From: Glandiceps talaboti
Taxonomy: Eukaryota > Hemichordata > Enteropneusta > Spengelidae
Length of the DNA: 64,000 nucleotides
Reading direction: 5' to 3'
Assembly: GCF_964340395.1 (NCBI RefSeq)
Contig: NC_135554.1
Span: 7,295,475 to 7,359,474, forward strand
Part shown: piece by piece, positions 10,688 through 43,589 of the stretch
How positions within the stretch are numbered: the first letter of the stretch is position 1
Layout of the letters: every line of letters begins with the position of its first letter
Notes under the pieces: model-generated
The model's database searches: none
The model's input: only the letters and a program-made list of their open reading frames with translations
What the model was told of the DNA's origin: nothing
Program-made: the position numbers and the translations under genes

Positions 10688-12052
10688 CTGTTAATACAGT
10701 AACAACAATGATTATTGTAACCTGTGTAATCTAGCAAAGTTTCGGTAGGATCAAATTCACCGATCAAAGAGTTCTGTTGCCTCTGTCTGACTTTGTCGCA
10801 GATATGACGTTAGGTAATACACGAAAAGAGTTTTTGACGTCGACCTATGCTATTGTAATTGCGGATGGAAATTAGTACTGTAAGAGTTAATGGCATGACT
10901 GTCTGTATTGAAGGAATAACACACGATCGAAATTTAAAAACAAATAGGTCATTGTAATGAAACAAGAAGTATAGATTGACTATAATAATATAGCTAGTAT
11001 AAACACATATTCTAAATAAAGAAATATATGTAAAGTTGAAATTAATTTGCAAGTCATTTTGTCCACACTGGTTATTACTTTATATGGATATACTCTGAGA
11101 GAGACAGAGGGTGGTTGTCAGTGTACGCCATTTTAAAAACAACACAGGACCATCCTGCTAAGAGGATATGGAAATATTATGGTAATTAATCTTGGCTCCA
11201 ATGTTCCTACATTGAACATTAGGCCTATGTGTTCCCCATGACCATGCATGTGGTATATATAACCATCGACACATAATGTGTATGGATGATTTAGGATATG
11301 AGAATTGCAATGGCAATTTTTAAAAAATATTTTCCTTCATCATTGTCCTGGGTTTTTAACTCGGAATGGGTGGGAGAGCTTTCTTGGTCAAAGTAATTAA
11401 CATCATATAGTTTAAGATTTTCTTTTTAGCGATGTGCAAACTACATTAAAGTGACTCCAGTTAATGGTAAATCATAAATATACATTTTCTATGCTGTTAT
11501 GAAGCAACTTCCCTATCTTGAAATCTGATATTCACAACTTTCATTTTGACACGTTCGACTTCCTATCTTGCTTAGTATTGTTTTTATGTTGAAATGGAAA
11601 TAGCTAGTGCGTTTTGACAGACATGTTGTGGTGAATTGGAAGGGCATAGCATTGGACAGTGGCCTCATTCAACTTTGCATAATTACTGAATATTACTAAT
11701 AACTGGATGGAAGTTCAAAATTTACATTTCAATATTTGCCCTCGCGGAAGAAAGTTTGCAACTGGATTAGTAGTTGGAATAACGTAGAAATATGTTAAAA
11801 CGAAAAAAATGTAACCACCAAAATTTAACATCACAAAACTGTGACCCTCTCATTGTATCTACATATAGTTGTTGGTTTTCTAAAAGCAATTTCACATACA
11901 TTTGGGGGAAATGACATGAAAAGTGTTTGAATAAAATAACGTATACGAACTCTACATTTAACAGTACACTTACCACAACTTATAACAACCGCTGGGAAGA
12001 GTAATCGAAGCATTCTCAGGTGTGGCTTACAATGGCTGTTGTTCGAGTCCAT
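334..12052 (-). CDS. Tie/Tek-like receptor tyrosine kinase, 3' end outside window (11 exons)
   Basis: Spliced CDS from 12052 down to 334. Exons: 11974-12052, 9380-9661, 8290-8553, 7198-7329, 6349-6486, 6013-6138, 4619-4927, 2764-3023, 2204-2453, 1621-1731, 334-524; total 2142 nt (714 codons), every junction in phase. Residues: signal peptide 1-26, Ig1 27-120, Ig2 121-208, EGF1 209-252, EGF2 253-298, EGF3 299-340, FN3 341-443, transmembrane about 465-490, kinase N-lobe from about 570. Tie-specific signatures are [19 protein letters not shown] in EGF2, EPYSGDGPI in FN3, [13 protein letters not shown] before the hinge, [15 protein letters not shown] in the hinge and QLLRFAADV in helix E. As a family, Tie receptors bind angiopoietin-like ligands at the plasma membrane and signal by tyrosine phosphorylation; ligand here is unknown. 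The HRD and DFG motifs lie left of base 1, so catalytic competence cannot be judged. Family assignment is firm; one-to-one orthology is inference. Confidence 0.92.
763..1314. mobile_element. Possible foldback/MITE element with TAGTCT..GCTGC ends
   Basis: The 8-mer TAAGACCG flanks this interval on both sides (755-762 and 1315-1322). Inside, the left end TAGTCTTGCTGCTAGACGTT is inverted-repeated near 1276-1305 (TCGGAAGAACATCCGAGGTC continuing TAGCAG) and also at 834-846. The left end resembles the 15.1 kb foldback element (TAGTCTCGCTGCCAGAC). The right terminus is not sharply defined. It lies in a Tie-like intron. Confidence 0.45.
1621..1731 (-). CDS. Tie-like exon 10: kinase helix C region
   Basis: Phase 1-1 exon of 111 nt encoding [20 protein letters not shown] and [17 protein letters not shown]. 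It contains the helix-C glutamate (GELE) that pairs with the VAVK lysine and the HPNI.NL.GACEH motif typical of Tie and FGFR-type kinases. Confidence 0.93.
1999..2046. repeat. (AC)n microsatellite
   Basis: Dinucleotide run in a Tie-like intron. Confidence 0.95.
2204..2453 (-). CDS. Tie-like exon 9: juxtamembrane segment and glycine-rich loop
   Basis: Phase 0 to 1 exon of 250 nt. It encodes the kinase entry [20 protein letters not shown] then [25 protein letters not shown]. The ATP-anchoring lysine is in VAVK. The glycine-rich loop reads A-E-G-N-F-G-R-V, so the first of the three loop glycines is Ala, where vertebrate Tie2 has GEGNFG. The juxtamembrane part has the tyrosine SSDDYTVN. Confidence 0.92.
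2764..3023 (-). CDS. Tie-like exon 8: stalk, transmembrane helix, juxtamembrane start
   Basis: Phase 1 to 0 exon of 260 nt. A Ser/Thr/Pro-rich stalk ([19 protein letters not shown]) leads to a hydrophobic helix ([20 protein letters not shown] and a few residues more) ended by the stop-transfer cluster [10 protein letters not shown]. The upstream intron holds about 570 bp of degenerate ATTAG-type repeat. Confidence 0.9.
3046..3615. repeat. Degenerate (ATTAG)n minisatellite
   Basis: About 570 bp of imperfect 5/10-mer units (GATTAGATTA, GGATTAGATT, TTAGGTTAG) in the intron upstream of the transmembrane exon. The purity gradient suggests an old, decaying array. Confidence 0.9.
3949..4042. repeat. 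(GTT)n microsatellite
   Basis: Trinucleotide array with interruptions, in a Tie-like intron. Confidence 0.92.
4157..4313. repeat. (ATAC)n microsatellite
   Basis: Mixed CATA/CACATA tetra- and hexanucleotide array in the intron between FN3 and transmembrane exons. Confidence 0.93.
4619..4927 (-). CDS. Tie-like exon 7: single fibronectin type III domain
   Basis: Phase 1-1 exon of 309 nt encoding one FN3 domain: [72 protein letters not shown]. The L.NL...TEY.IRI.L motif is the FN3 F-strand signature. EPY.GDGPI identifies it as the counterpart of the first of three FN3 repeats in vertebrate Tie2. It joins the transmembrane exon directly in phase, so FN3 repeats 2 and 3 have no exon here. Confidence 0.92.
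5169..5340. repeat. (CA)n and (ACGT/ATAC)n microsatellite
   Basis: Compound array: about 80 bp pure CA, then CATG/TACG variants. In the intron between EGF3 and FN3. Confidence 0.93.
5709..5813 (-). CDS. Possible cassette exon between EGF3 and FN3 of the Tie-like gene
   Basis: A 105-nt open stretch with a plausible acceptor (ATCTTAG) and donor (GATG|GTAAAT). It has the same 1-1 phase as its neighbours, so it could be included or skipped without frameshift. It would encode about 34 residues (..[20 protein letters not shown]..) with no cysteine and no recognisable domain. It sits where vertebrate Tie has a third Ig domain but is too short for one. It is not counted in the 714-codon model and may be chance. 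Confidence 0.25.
6013..6138 (-). CDS. Tie-like exon 6: EGF-like domain 3
   Basis: Phase 1-1 exon encoding [20 protein letters not shown] and [20 protein letters not shown]. It has the same YGPDCKL.C.C.NG..CDRF.GC.C..GW.G..C frame as the third EGF of vertebrate Tie2. Acceptor TTATAG, donor GTTAGG. Confidence 0.92.
6349..6486 (-). CDS. Tie-like exon 5: EGF-like domain 2
   Basis: Phase 1-1 exon encoding [24 protein letters not shown] followed by [20 protein letters not shown] and SV. The [19 protein letters not shown] block is almost identical to vertebrate Tie2 and is the strongest single family signature in the gene. Acceptor CTCAG, donor GTACGG. Confidence 0.93.
   Translation of the reverse strand, partial: PAKITSMVKTVIVNVTLKGVPITNSACLIRMDVHVQLGGKVSSVL
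7198..7329 (-). CDS. Tie-like exon 4: EGF-like domain 1
   Basis: Phase 1-1 exon encoding [43 protein letters not shown]. It has the eight-cysteine laminin-type EGF pattern of Tie receptors and the conserved CICPPGF.G.TC ending. Acceptor CTTCAG, donor GTAAGT. Confidence 0.9.
8290..8553 (-). CDS. Tie-like exon 3: second Ig-like domain
   Basis: Phase 1-1 exon of 264 nt encoding [64 protein letters not shown]. The W of VVW and the D.G.Y motif ([10 protein letters not shown]) mark an Ig fold. As in the second Ig of vertebrate Tie receptors, the canonical disulfide cysteines are absent. It runs directly into EGF1 through IVRECPSG, matching the IVRRC junction of Tie2. Confidence 0.85.
9380..9661 (-). 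CDS. Tie-like exon 2: first Ig domain
   Basis: Phase 1-1 exon of 282 nt. It encodes [31 protein letters not shown].. and ..[17 protein letters not shown], with the two Ig cysteines (LYC and FYC) and the LINS..TIGR and GAFYC spacing seen in the first Ig of Tie receptors. The acceptor is TTACAG. At the 3' end the phase needed by the next exon is met only if the donor is GC (AAAG|GCAAGT at 9379-9378). The nearest GT would leave phase 2 and break the frame. Confidence 0.85.
9860..10137 (+). mobile_element. Degenerate LINE (CR1/L2-like) reverse-transcriptase 3' end
   Basis: Plus-strand translation with at least one frameshift gives [50 protein letters not shown] and SLKTYF, then FERAYL-stop. These match in order the C-terminal RT signature of CR1/L2-type non-LTR retrotransposons (LHWLPV..RI.YKI..L..K.L.GLAP.Y, LWN.LP..IR....F...LK..L). 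It is a dead 5'-truncated copy, antisense within the first intron of the Tie-like gene. Confidence 0.75.
10634..10688. repeat. (AAC)n microsatellite
   Basis: Trinucleotide array in the first Tie-like intron. Confidence 0.95.
11974..12052 (-). CDS. Tie-like exon 1: start codon and signal peptide
   Basis: Open frame with ATG at 12052 ([13 protein letters not shown]) and a second in-frame ATG at 12013 ([13 protein letters not shown]). The second has A at -3 and starts directly before a hydrophobic stretch LLFPAVVIS, so either Met gives a secretory signal; the second looks more like a classic signal peptide. The exon ends in phase 1 at a good donor (G|GTAAGT) and joins the Ig1 exon to give ..[15 protein letters not shown], which resembles the start of vertebrate Tie2. 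Any further 5' non-coding exon was not identified. Confidence 0.75.
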
Positions 12053-12279
12053 CTGAGTGCAAGTTATGTTGTATTCCGTCGTGCCAATGTATATTTTTCT
12101 CCTTGAACTAATAACCCTGCTTCATATATCCGGCTATACTTCTCTCAGAAGTTATCGACGCGATGAGGACATCCTTGGATAGAGTAAGTCAGTGCGCATG
12201 CGTGTGTTATTGTTATTGTCATAGTGTTAATTTTGCATGTATGAGACGAGGTGAAAGTCTACATTCATATCTTGAGTTA

Positions 12280-12397
12280 TCATCATCATCATCATCATCA
12301 TCACCACCACCATCACCACCACCACCACCATCATCAACATCTTCACCACCATGATCATGATCATGATCATGATCATGATCATGATCATCATCATCAT
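12280..12397. repeat. (ATC)n / (ATGATC)n microsatellite
   Basis: Compound array ending directly against the tRNA-like SINE head. Confidence 0.93.
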
Positions 12398-12402
12398 TAT
12401 GA

Positions 12403-12540
12403 TAGGGGTTGCAAATTGGTGGTAGAGCTGTTAATAGTTCTTGTCTGTTATACTTCTACAGAATGGGTTCAAACCCGCCCAGTGTCAGCTGGGTTTGATT
12501 AAAATTTGCCCATTTATGTATGTAAAAAGGGTGACCTTAC
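12403..12540 (+). mobile_element. tRNA-derived SINE-like unit
   Basis: An A-box-like motif (TGGTGGTAGAGCTG near 12418) is followed about 45 bp later by a B-box (GGTTCAAACCC at 12466-12476) with a matching TpsiC-type stem (GGG/CCC), as in the Pol III head of a tRNA-derived SINE. The tail after 12480 (GTGTCAGCTGGGTTTG...) is not tRNA-like. The extent is estimated; no second copy was seen in the window and no cloverleaf for a functional tRNA is complete. Confidence 0.5.
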
Positions 12541-13260
12541 CGATGAACACAAGGTTTCTTCCGGTTTACTCATGTTTTAACACTCGAATACATGGGCACT
12601 TGAATCAGTGACGACGACCGTATTGGAATTACAGTTGAATCTAATTTCGATTAATAACGTATATACATTAGTATCACAATATTTACTCTTTGCACATACC
12701 TTGCACACAAATTTGACTACTCATATATTAACGCAAATCACACTTATACAACGACTTGACCTTTCAACTTTTCCAACTGTATACACAATGCTTTACTGGT
12801 TTACAGAAGGAAGTTGGTGTAATGTAACATGACAACGTACCAGACACCGATAATAAAATGATGTATCGTTGTTAAATCATTGTTCACTGAGCTTTGATGA
12901 TAGGGTGCCTCCAGGAAAATATTACTGACTTCCTTGTCTATTAAAGTTTATTTTATTTTCAAATATGTCGGCATGTAAACTACGACATATCGTTAAAAAT
13001 GTCACACGATTGCTTGTATTCACTGGGTTTGTTTGGTTTCTACATTTGTACACTCCCTTGTACATTCTCTCACCATGCCGTAAGTACACAACGACAATAC
13101 TTTACAATGGTTTGTTTGGTTATTTGGTATGTGCATGTCATATGAAGTATAAACCATTAAATTAAGATAAATTGTCTCATTATAGAAACAATTATTGATT
13201 ATGCAAGAAACTCCTTCAAAGTAAACTTACAGGTTATAAATCCTTCTAATCTAATGTTTG
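12541..13260. other. Intergenic, nothing recognised
   Basis: Upstream flank of the Tie-like gene beyond the SINE-like unit. AT-rich, with no convincing exon, RNA gene or element. Confidence 0.6.
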
Positions 13261-13271
13261 TACCAAAGTAT

Positions 13272-13760
13272 ATATGGAATTTGAAGCTTGCATCCTTAAT
13301 ACTTACCAAAAATCTTTTATTATGCATATGACTCACTAATGTCAAAATCTACACCAACAAGCTGTATAAAACAATTGCGTTTTGTCGTCGTGAATGTATG
13401 TTTTAAATATGAAATTTGAAGTATGCATTCTTAAGATATTGCCTAATTACTGAAGATTGTTAATTATTATTAATTATACAAATAACCTTTCAAAACTATA
13501 GGCTACATCAACAAGCTTTAGATGACACGTGCTCTGTGTGTCTCGATGTGAGTATTAATTAAAATGAAATGGAATATGAAGCTTGTTTTCATTTTAGACT
13601 AATTATAGAAAAACAATTGAGTCGTTACAAATAAAAACTACATCAACAAGATGTACCGGATATATTCTCCTTGTTATGAACAATGGCTGTATCAAATCAA
13701 TTTGAATTTGAAGCATGTATTCTTAAGATATAACGTAATTACCGAAAGTCAATAAAGGAC
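13272..13760. repeat. Diverged tandem repeat, unit about 130-160 bp
   Basis: The phrase GAATTTGAAGC(A/T)TG(C/T)ATTC recurs near 13276, 13412, 13571 and 13700. Each of the first three is followed 80-120 bp later by CTACA(T/C)CAACAAG(C/A)T. The copies near 13412 and 13700 also share TTCTTAAGATAT..TAATTAC.GAA. This gives roughly 3.4 old units. No coding content. Confidence 0.65.
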
Positions 13761-13859
13761 ACTGAGATATTACTTAATATTCATCGTTGACCAATACTTA
13801 ATCATTTCTTTCCATTACCTTAAGAAGGATGAGGAGAGTTGATTAGAACAGAACAGACC

Positions 13860-13880
13860 GAAATACAGGCAGGCAGAAAA

Positions 13881-13911
<31 letters not shown>

Positions 13912-13926
13912 TACAGACAGTCAGTC

Positions 13927-13979
<53 letters not shown>

Positions 13980-14067
13980 CACACACAGACAGTCAGTCAG
14001 ACATGTATATACATCATACAGACAGACAGACAGACAGACAGATAGGCAGACAGACAGACAGGCAGGC

Positions 14068-14117
<50 letters not shown>
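13860..14117. repeat. (CAGA)n microsatellite
   Basis: About 260 bp of CAGA/CAGT/CAGG tetranucleotides. Confidence 0.95.
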
Positions 14118-14118
<1 letters not shown>

Positions 14119-15102
14119 TAGTAATGTACAACAGGTAGTTAGGTAGGTACGCCTATATTTCAATAAACACATCACAACGAGATAGCAATGCTATGCCAAT
14201 AACTGTCATAGGGTGTAATAATGAAAAATCATAGCACCGTTTCATCCATTCATACACACTCGACTAGTCAATTACGTAATGCCAACCATACACACATTTC
14301 TACTTTACAAGAAATAACATACTTCTGACTGTATATCCCATGATTTATTGAAGGGACTTGAAATAATGTAAAATGAAAAGTTAGTTATGTATGTAATAAC
14401 TTACAAAAATAACAAGACGAAAGAAGTTAAAATCATTTTTCACCCAGTTTCAACTAGGGCGCCATCAGACGATCGATATTCAAGATCTCGAATATCTGTA
14501 TCAAAGATCAATTGACATTCCGTTATCTAAAAACATGTAAAATAAAAGATCACATTAGTGACTGGACATACATTCCAGGGGAAGGGGACCGCTGTTTTCA
14601 TGAAGTTCAGTTTGTGAAGAAGATTGACCCTCTCACAAGGTTTTGTCTCAAAAAGTACAAATCCTCCTCCTCCTCTGTCATTGGAATATCTAATCAGCGA
14701 TACCAATTCGGCCGCTTTTAAAAGTACTCACCTATTAATGGGCAAACTCGTCCTAAAGTTAAGCCCCCCCCCCCCCACGTAATTTGTGTTACTTCATACC
14801 CTTAAGTCATCAATATCATATGATAGCTAATTCCCCGGATGTGATCATTTCTGCAATCAATCTCCTTCTTTCAAACCTTAAATATACAGTGACAATCATA
14901 AGGGTTTGTATTCAAATAAACAAAGATCACCTCAAAATACTGTGTAACAATGAGATGCATAGGTCATTATATCTATATTTTTTATCTCAGACTTTTAAAG
15001 AACCACATTTTCTTAAAACTGAAAGTAACGTAGTAAGCACTACCCGTCAGTTTTCCATATTTGGACGTTATTGAATGACAAATTGAAAACATGTATTATG
15101 GC
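14118..15102. other. Intergenic, nothing recognised
   Basis: AT-rich. Includes a C10 run near 14766. Open frames here are short and lack splice context or family motifs. Confidence 0.6.
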
Positions 15103-15110
15103 AGTAATAG

Positions 15111-15289
15111 TAGTCTCGCTGCCAGACTCGTGACTATCGTCCCTAATCTTTGTATGTATGCCAAGCGACTTAGCTGCGAGAAGAGTGGGACTAATGTCCC
15201 TCACTTCTCGCGGCTTCGTCGCTCAGGGCGCACTTTGTGCGCCTTACAAAATTAAGGAACGATAGTCATGGGTGTGGCAGCGAGACTCC
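15111..15289. mobile_element. Foldback MITE with 8-bp target-site duplication (hAT-type)
   Basis: A 179-bp element bounded by the perfect 8-bp duplication AGTAATAG (15103-15110 and 15290-15297). Ends are inverted repeats of about 40 bp: TAGTCTCGCTGCCAGACTCG on the left pairs with GGAGTCTCGCTGCCACACCC read from the right, and both continue through GACTATCGT(C/T)CCTTAAT. The core also contains inverted GCGAGAAG..CTTCTCGC. An 8-bp TSD is the hallmark of hAT (and P) transposons; there is no coding capacity, so it is non-autonomous. Confidence 0.82.
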
Positions 15290-15297
15290 AGTAATAG

Positions 15298-17199
15298 TTA
15301 CTTGATTGAAAGTGTATCAAGTTTTAACTTAATGTCGATTTGAACGAGCGCAGTTGTGTATCCGGTAGGGTGTTTTCGCTATGTACGCACTGTGGGGTTT
15401 ATGAGTATGTTATAGATACTGGGAAACAAAACAAAACGCATAATATACGGCAACGCTTTGAGTTGATGGTATAAGAAAGTTAAAAGTAAAAATGAATTGA
15501 AAATTTGTGTGTGTATATAAATGTTTGAACAAATCGATAGTTAAGAGAGAGTTTTTATGTTTTTCACTGGGGACGGCATCACGCAATGCTTAACGCAGTC
15601 ACGTGCCGTGTGGTCCCACAGTGTGCATTAGCTCGTTAATCATATTTTATACAACACAATATATTACTCGCCGTGTTTTTGTTTCATTGAAGACGTGTTC
15701 GTACTTGTCAAAGATCGTTTTCTGATCCTTCGTCACCGTGTATGTGTAATTATTGTCAGCTCCTGTCAGGATTAACTAACTCAGATGAGATAGTCTAGTT
15801 TGGTCTCAAACCAACCGTACATTGTGGAACTTTTTCAATATCTGGTGAGACCGATAATTTCATCTTCCTTTTTTCTTTTAATCTTGGGTGTATACATTTT
15901 GTACCTGTACAGTACATATTTCTAAATATGACGCTGGGATCAATTTAGTAACAAGGAAACAAGTTGACAGGACATTCAGAGTTTGTAATGGTATCGTTGA
16001 AAGCTGTAACCTAAACAGCAAAAATTGCATAGTGACTGTATTCAAGTATGTACTCATATATTATCAAGGGTATTCACCTTTCTTTAGGAAGATATTGACG
16101 ACAATATTTCATCTCCCCTCCCCCACTTCTCATAAGCACATCACCATAATTCCTTTGTTTTAATTTTAATTTACCTATTTCTGATTTATGGATGCATTTA
16201 GTCTACAAGCCCACAACTAGCATAGTAGTTCAAGAACAAATTTTAAAAAGTCAATGACAATTAATAATTAATTATCTTTACATTTGAATCACACATATTT
16301 ACCCCCCGAATCAAATTTAACAATGTAAAATCAACTTCTTGTTATTCACATTGAAGTGAAGTATTTGAGGGACTATGTACTATTCGAAGCCTTGTTTGTT
16401 TAGCGCTTTTAATTACTTGAAACCGAAAATTATAAATACGATATGTTACCATACTAGCATGTTCGGACATATCTGTACTTTTTTTCCATTCTAATATTAC
16501 TAATTATTTGTTATTGACATGTGATGGATGCATCATCTTATTGTTACACGTTTATTTAAGGTATGAAAAAACAAGGGATTGATAGCGTATTGTTAATACA
16601 TCCGGGAATTAGCAATCATATCATATTGATGTCTTTAGGGTATGAATATAAATTACAGGGATGGGGTTGGTGTGGAATGATCGTTATATTTTTTGCGAGT
16701 TTTTTGTTTGGAGGAGGGTCACTATTTATTGTTGAGTGACATTGCTGATCACACCAGAGGGGCGGGTTAGATATGTTTCTGCAAAATGTTGGGGAGGGTC
16801 AATTTTTTCATGCACTGAATTTCAGCACCCTGTAATAATATCCCTTCTTTTCCTCTAATTATATTGGTATGTTATTAAAACATAGCTATGTTTTCACGTT
16901 CCATTATTCAAGTTTTTTCAATATATAAATAAAGCATGGGGTATAAAGTCTAAAGTATATTAAATGAAATATTGGTGTGTGAGTATGATTTGCATTATAT
17001 TAACCGACTGACTATAGGTCAATGTGTGCCCATATGTATTATAAGGTGTAATGATATGTAATTTGTACACGATCTGACAATTATTGTCTCAGTACATTTA
17101 TCATGTAATGATATGTTTATGTAAATATTTGACTTCTTACCTTCATACCTAGCTACCTACATATACCTTACTGCCTGTTGTTTGTCTCTCTGGCCCTCT
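15298..17199. other. Intergenic, nothing recognised
   Basis: About 1.9 kb of AT-rich sequence with no supported exon, RNA gene or element. Confidence 0.55.
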
Positions 17200-17204
17200 C
17201 CCCC

Positions 17205-17480
17205 TCACTCACTCCCTCCCTCCCTCCCTCCCTCCCCCCCTCACTCACTCCCTCCCTCACTCACCGACCCACCCACTCACTCACTCACTCACTCACTCGC
17301 CCGCCCGCCCGCCCGCCCACCCAACCACCCACCCACCCACCCAACCACCCACCCACCCACCCACCCACCCACCCACCCACCCACTCACTCACTCACTCAC
17401 TCACTCACTCACTCACTCACTCACTCACTCACTCACTCACTCACTCACTCACTCACTCACTCACTCACTCACTCACTCAC
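17205..17480. repeat. (CCCT/CACT/CCCA)n tetranucleotide array
   Basis: About 275 bp of CCCT, GCCC, ACCC and ACTC tetranucleotides in successive blocks. It is open in several frames only because of the period. Confidence 0.95.
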
Positions 17481-17924
17481 TGGTCCATGGACCTAGATTA
17501 GTTCCCATGGAACTATTTCCATGTCCCTCATGGGAAATGTTCTTTCTATTGCTGTACATATTTTTCGTCTCTGGTGGAATAAATTTCAATTTAATTCAAT
17601 TTAGAATCGCATTTAATAAGTTGTAAGTGTTGAAAGTTATGCAATCACTTATTATATAATTGCAAAAGAATTGGCATGGCATCGTTACCAGGCCCAGTAA
17701 GGTGTCACGTACGGTGGTCAAACGTCAAGTCACTTATATACGTGCTGCATTAAAATATTAACTTTTGACTATTACAGTAAGAGAATGTCATCCTACCGAA
17801 TACGTGTATATCAATCAGTACTAACTGAGAACTGCCTGTCGTAAATACCGTTTGTAAAAGGCCATTGCAGAGCGCAAACTGGAAAGTGAGCGGAATACTG
17901 TGTCCCCGCTCAAATTGGGGTATC

Positions 17925-18015
17925 GTCACCTCATAGTACCGTTTCTTAAGAGCTTTGTCCCTTGGTATTCTATAGAAATGTAAATCAGGCATGTTTTTAG
18001 TATTGTTCAGAGATC
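17925..18015 (-). pseudogene. Weak THAP-domain-like remnant
   Basis: A minus-strand open stretch reads LNNTKNMPDLHFYRIPRDKA then LKKRYYEVTI. The LHFYRIP.D...KK.(W/Y) core is typical of THAP zinc-finger domains, but the flanking C2CH cysteines and histidine cannot be placed and no splice context is clear. Possibly a fragment of a THAP-containing transposase; may be chance. Confidence 0.3.
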
Positions 18016-19167
18016 GAAGGAAGCAGCAGTGCTCTATGGTTAACCAAGTAACCCATACCATGTATACCCCCAAGGCACACAGAGACAGGAAGTAGAGCGC
18101 CACGATGGCAAATTTTGGAAATGCCTATTGACTACAATGACACGCCAAATTGATGTAAGGAACGTTTGTTAACATCGAAATGATCGCAATCAGTCAAGTA
18201 AGTGTTAAAGGTTTGTTTATTATACAGCTTGTGTACTTGCACATTTTTAAATATATACATGATAATATATTTTATGAATAACTTTCTATGATTCTTTATT
18301 GGTTCGCCTTTGGCGACAACACGCATGCGCTAAAGTAGATGTTTTTTTATATACACGAAATGGGTTGTACCCTTGTCCAGCAAAATTTAGAAATGGAGGT
18401 GAATCTATTAAAATTTGAGCATGTTCCAAATCGGTAGAACAGCCCTTCGTCAGTTGTTGTGTTGACATTTAAATTCTACAAATCCCTTAAAATTGTGAAA
18501 GCAATTATCTGAGTCTGTGTAAATAATTTGAGACAAAAGTGAAATAATGACAGCCCAAGTAATAAACATTATATTTTTGGGGTACTGATAAAAATAGTTT
18601 TGGTAATAATGTTGTTAAACAACATCGGGAATTTCTACCGATATGATTTAATTGTAAAAGGTATAATATTATAATCATGAAAATTGCTATTGAGTGAAAA
18701 TCCACGTGAATTTTGTAAGAAATTGGTGCTATATGTATGCATGTTTCTTATTTTGCTATATGGTTGATACTTTTTTTATTGGTAAGAGCGGTGCAAGGGT
18801 ATTAAGATGCAACATTCGTAACACAGCATGAGCTGTCGCGCACGTCTCTAATACTAAGCGGGTCTATGCTTGTAAGATCAAACACTTAAATAGACCCTTC
18901 CTTGAACTTGTCATTATATGGTCAAACAGGGGTCGTTATGTAGATTAAAATAAATCAAGTGGAATAGTTTATGCTTCCGGTGATAGCAATTGTTGTTATG
19001 GTGATACTTGTCAATTAACTGCACTTGATAAAATACCAGACGGTAGGCAGAAAACTTGACAAGTGTTTACTATAGATCTAGCGTGACATAACATTAGGTG
19101 GTTGGCGACATAAATCAGCACTGAAAGACTGGCCTCATGGTCATTTTGACACTATTTACAGCATAGC

Positions 19168-19173
19168 TTTATT
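19168..19173 (-). terminator. Candidate polyadenylation signal for the adhesion GPCR
   Basis: AATAAA on the minus strand about 415 nt downstream of the stop codon. The position suits a 3' UTR end, but AATAAA is common in this AT-rich DNA. Confidence 0.4.
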
Positions 19174-19586
19174 AGATTGGCTGCAACCAAATGTGGTTGC
19201 ATTGTGCAGGATATTGAGCAGTTTAGCACAGTCATGGTTTAAAAGCCTGACAGGGCTGAATAATATGATGTGTCTATCTTACAGTCTAGTGCAGATGAAG
19301 TGTCCACAATAACTGAACTGTTCTTGATCTCCTCCAATGGTCATGTGATATACATTTGGCATACTGTTAAAAGAGAAACTTGGCAAATATGTAATTATAC
19401 TTTTAATGTTCACCAAACATGGTAAACTACTGTGACTTAAAATATCTTAGTATTTGTAAAAGTCAAATGACATAATATTGCTATTGATATTACTACAAAA
19501 AGTGGTGACTTCACCGGTGAATAGGCTCATTTCAAATACGTTCTTTCACCAAGTCATGCTTCCATTCACTGTACAGTGATGGTTTG

Positions 19587-43131
<23,545 letters not shown>

Positions 43132-43589
43132 CTGGAAAGAGAAATAACAAACGCGCATGAAAGATTCTTACTGTAATAAAAACGTGTATGTGGAAGTTCA
43201 TACGAAAGTACCTTTCGACGATCAGATATTAAAATAATACTGTAACAAAAAACGGTTTGACATTTGAAAAAAAAGTAACGATTGTTCTTATCTTTTTTAC
43301 AAATTGCTTGAATTTTTCTTGAGTCATCATATCAAGTTATACTTAGCAATTACATATTGGACAACAGATCCATTACATTTGCTCCCTGCATTCACGATAA
43401 TCATGAGTGACATAAAGTCGAATTTCATATATGGACTGGTTACATGTGTCACTCTTTAGATATCTGCCTAAACGCTAGGAAGAAAAGTAGTTTAGTGAAA
43501 CTAAATTCGTAAACAGATAATCTATCTAGTTATCCTTTCAAAAAAGGTAGAGAGAGAAATTTACCCCCAAAAATGCAGAAAATAAGTAT

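Noticed and set aside
17205-17480. Tetranucleotide array considered as a CRISPR or regulatory array
   Set aside because: Simple eukaryotic microsatellite with no spacer structure.
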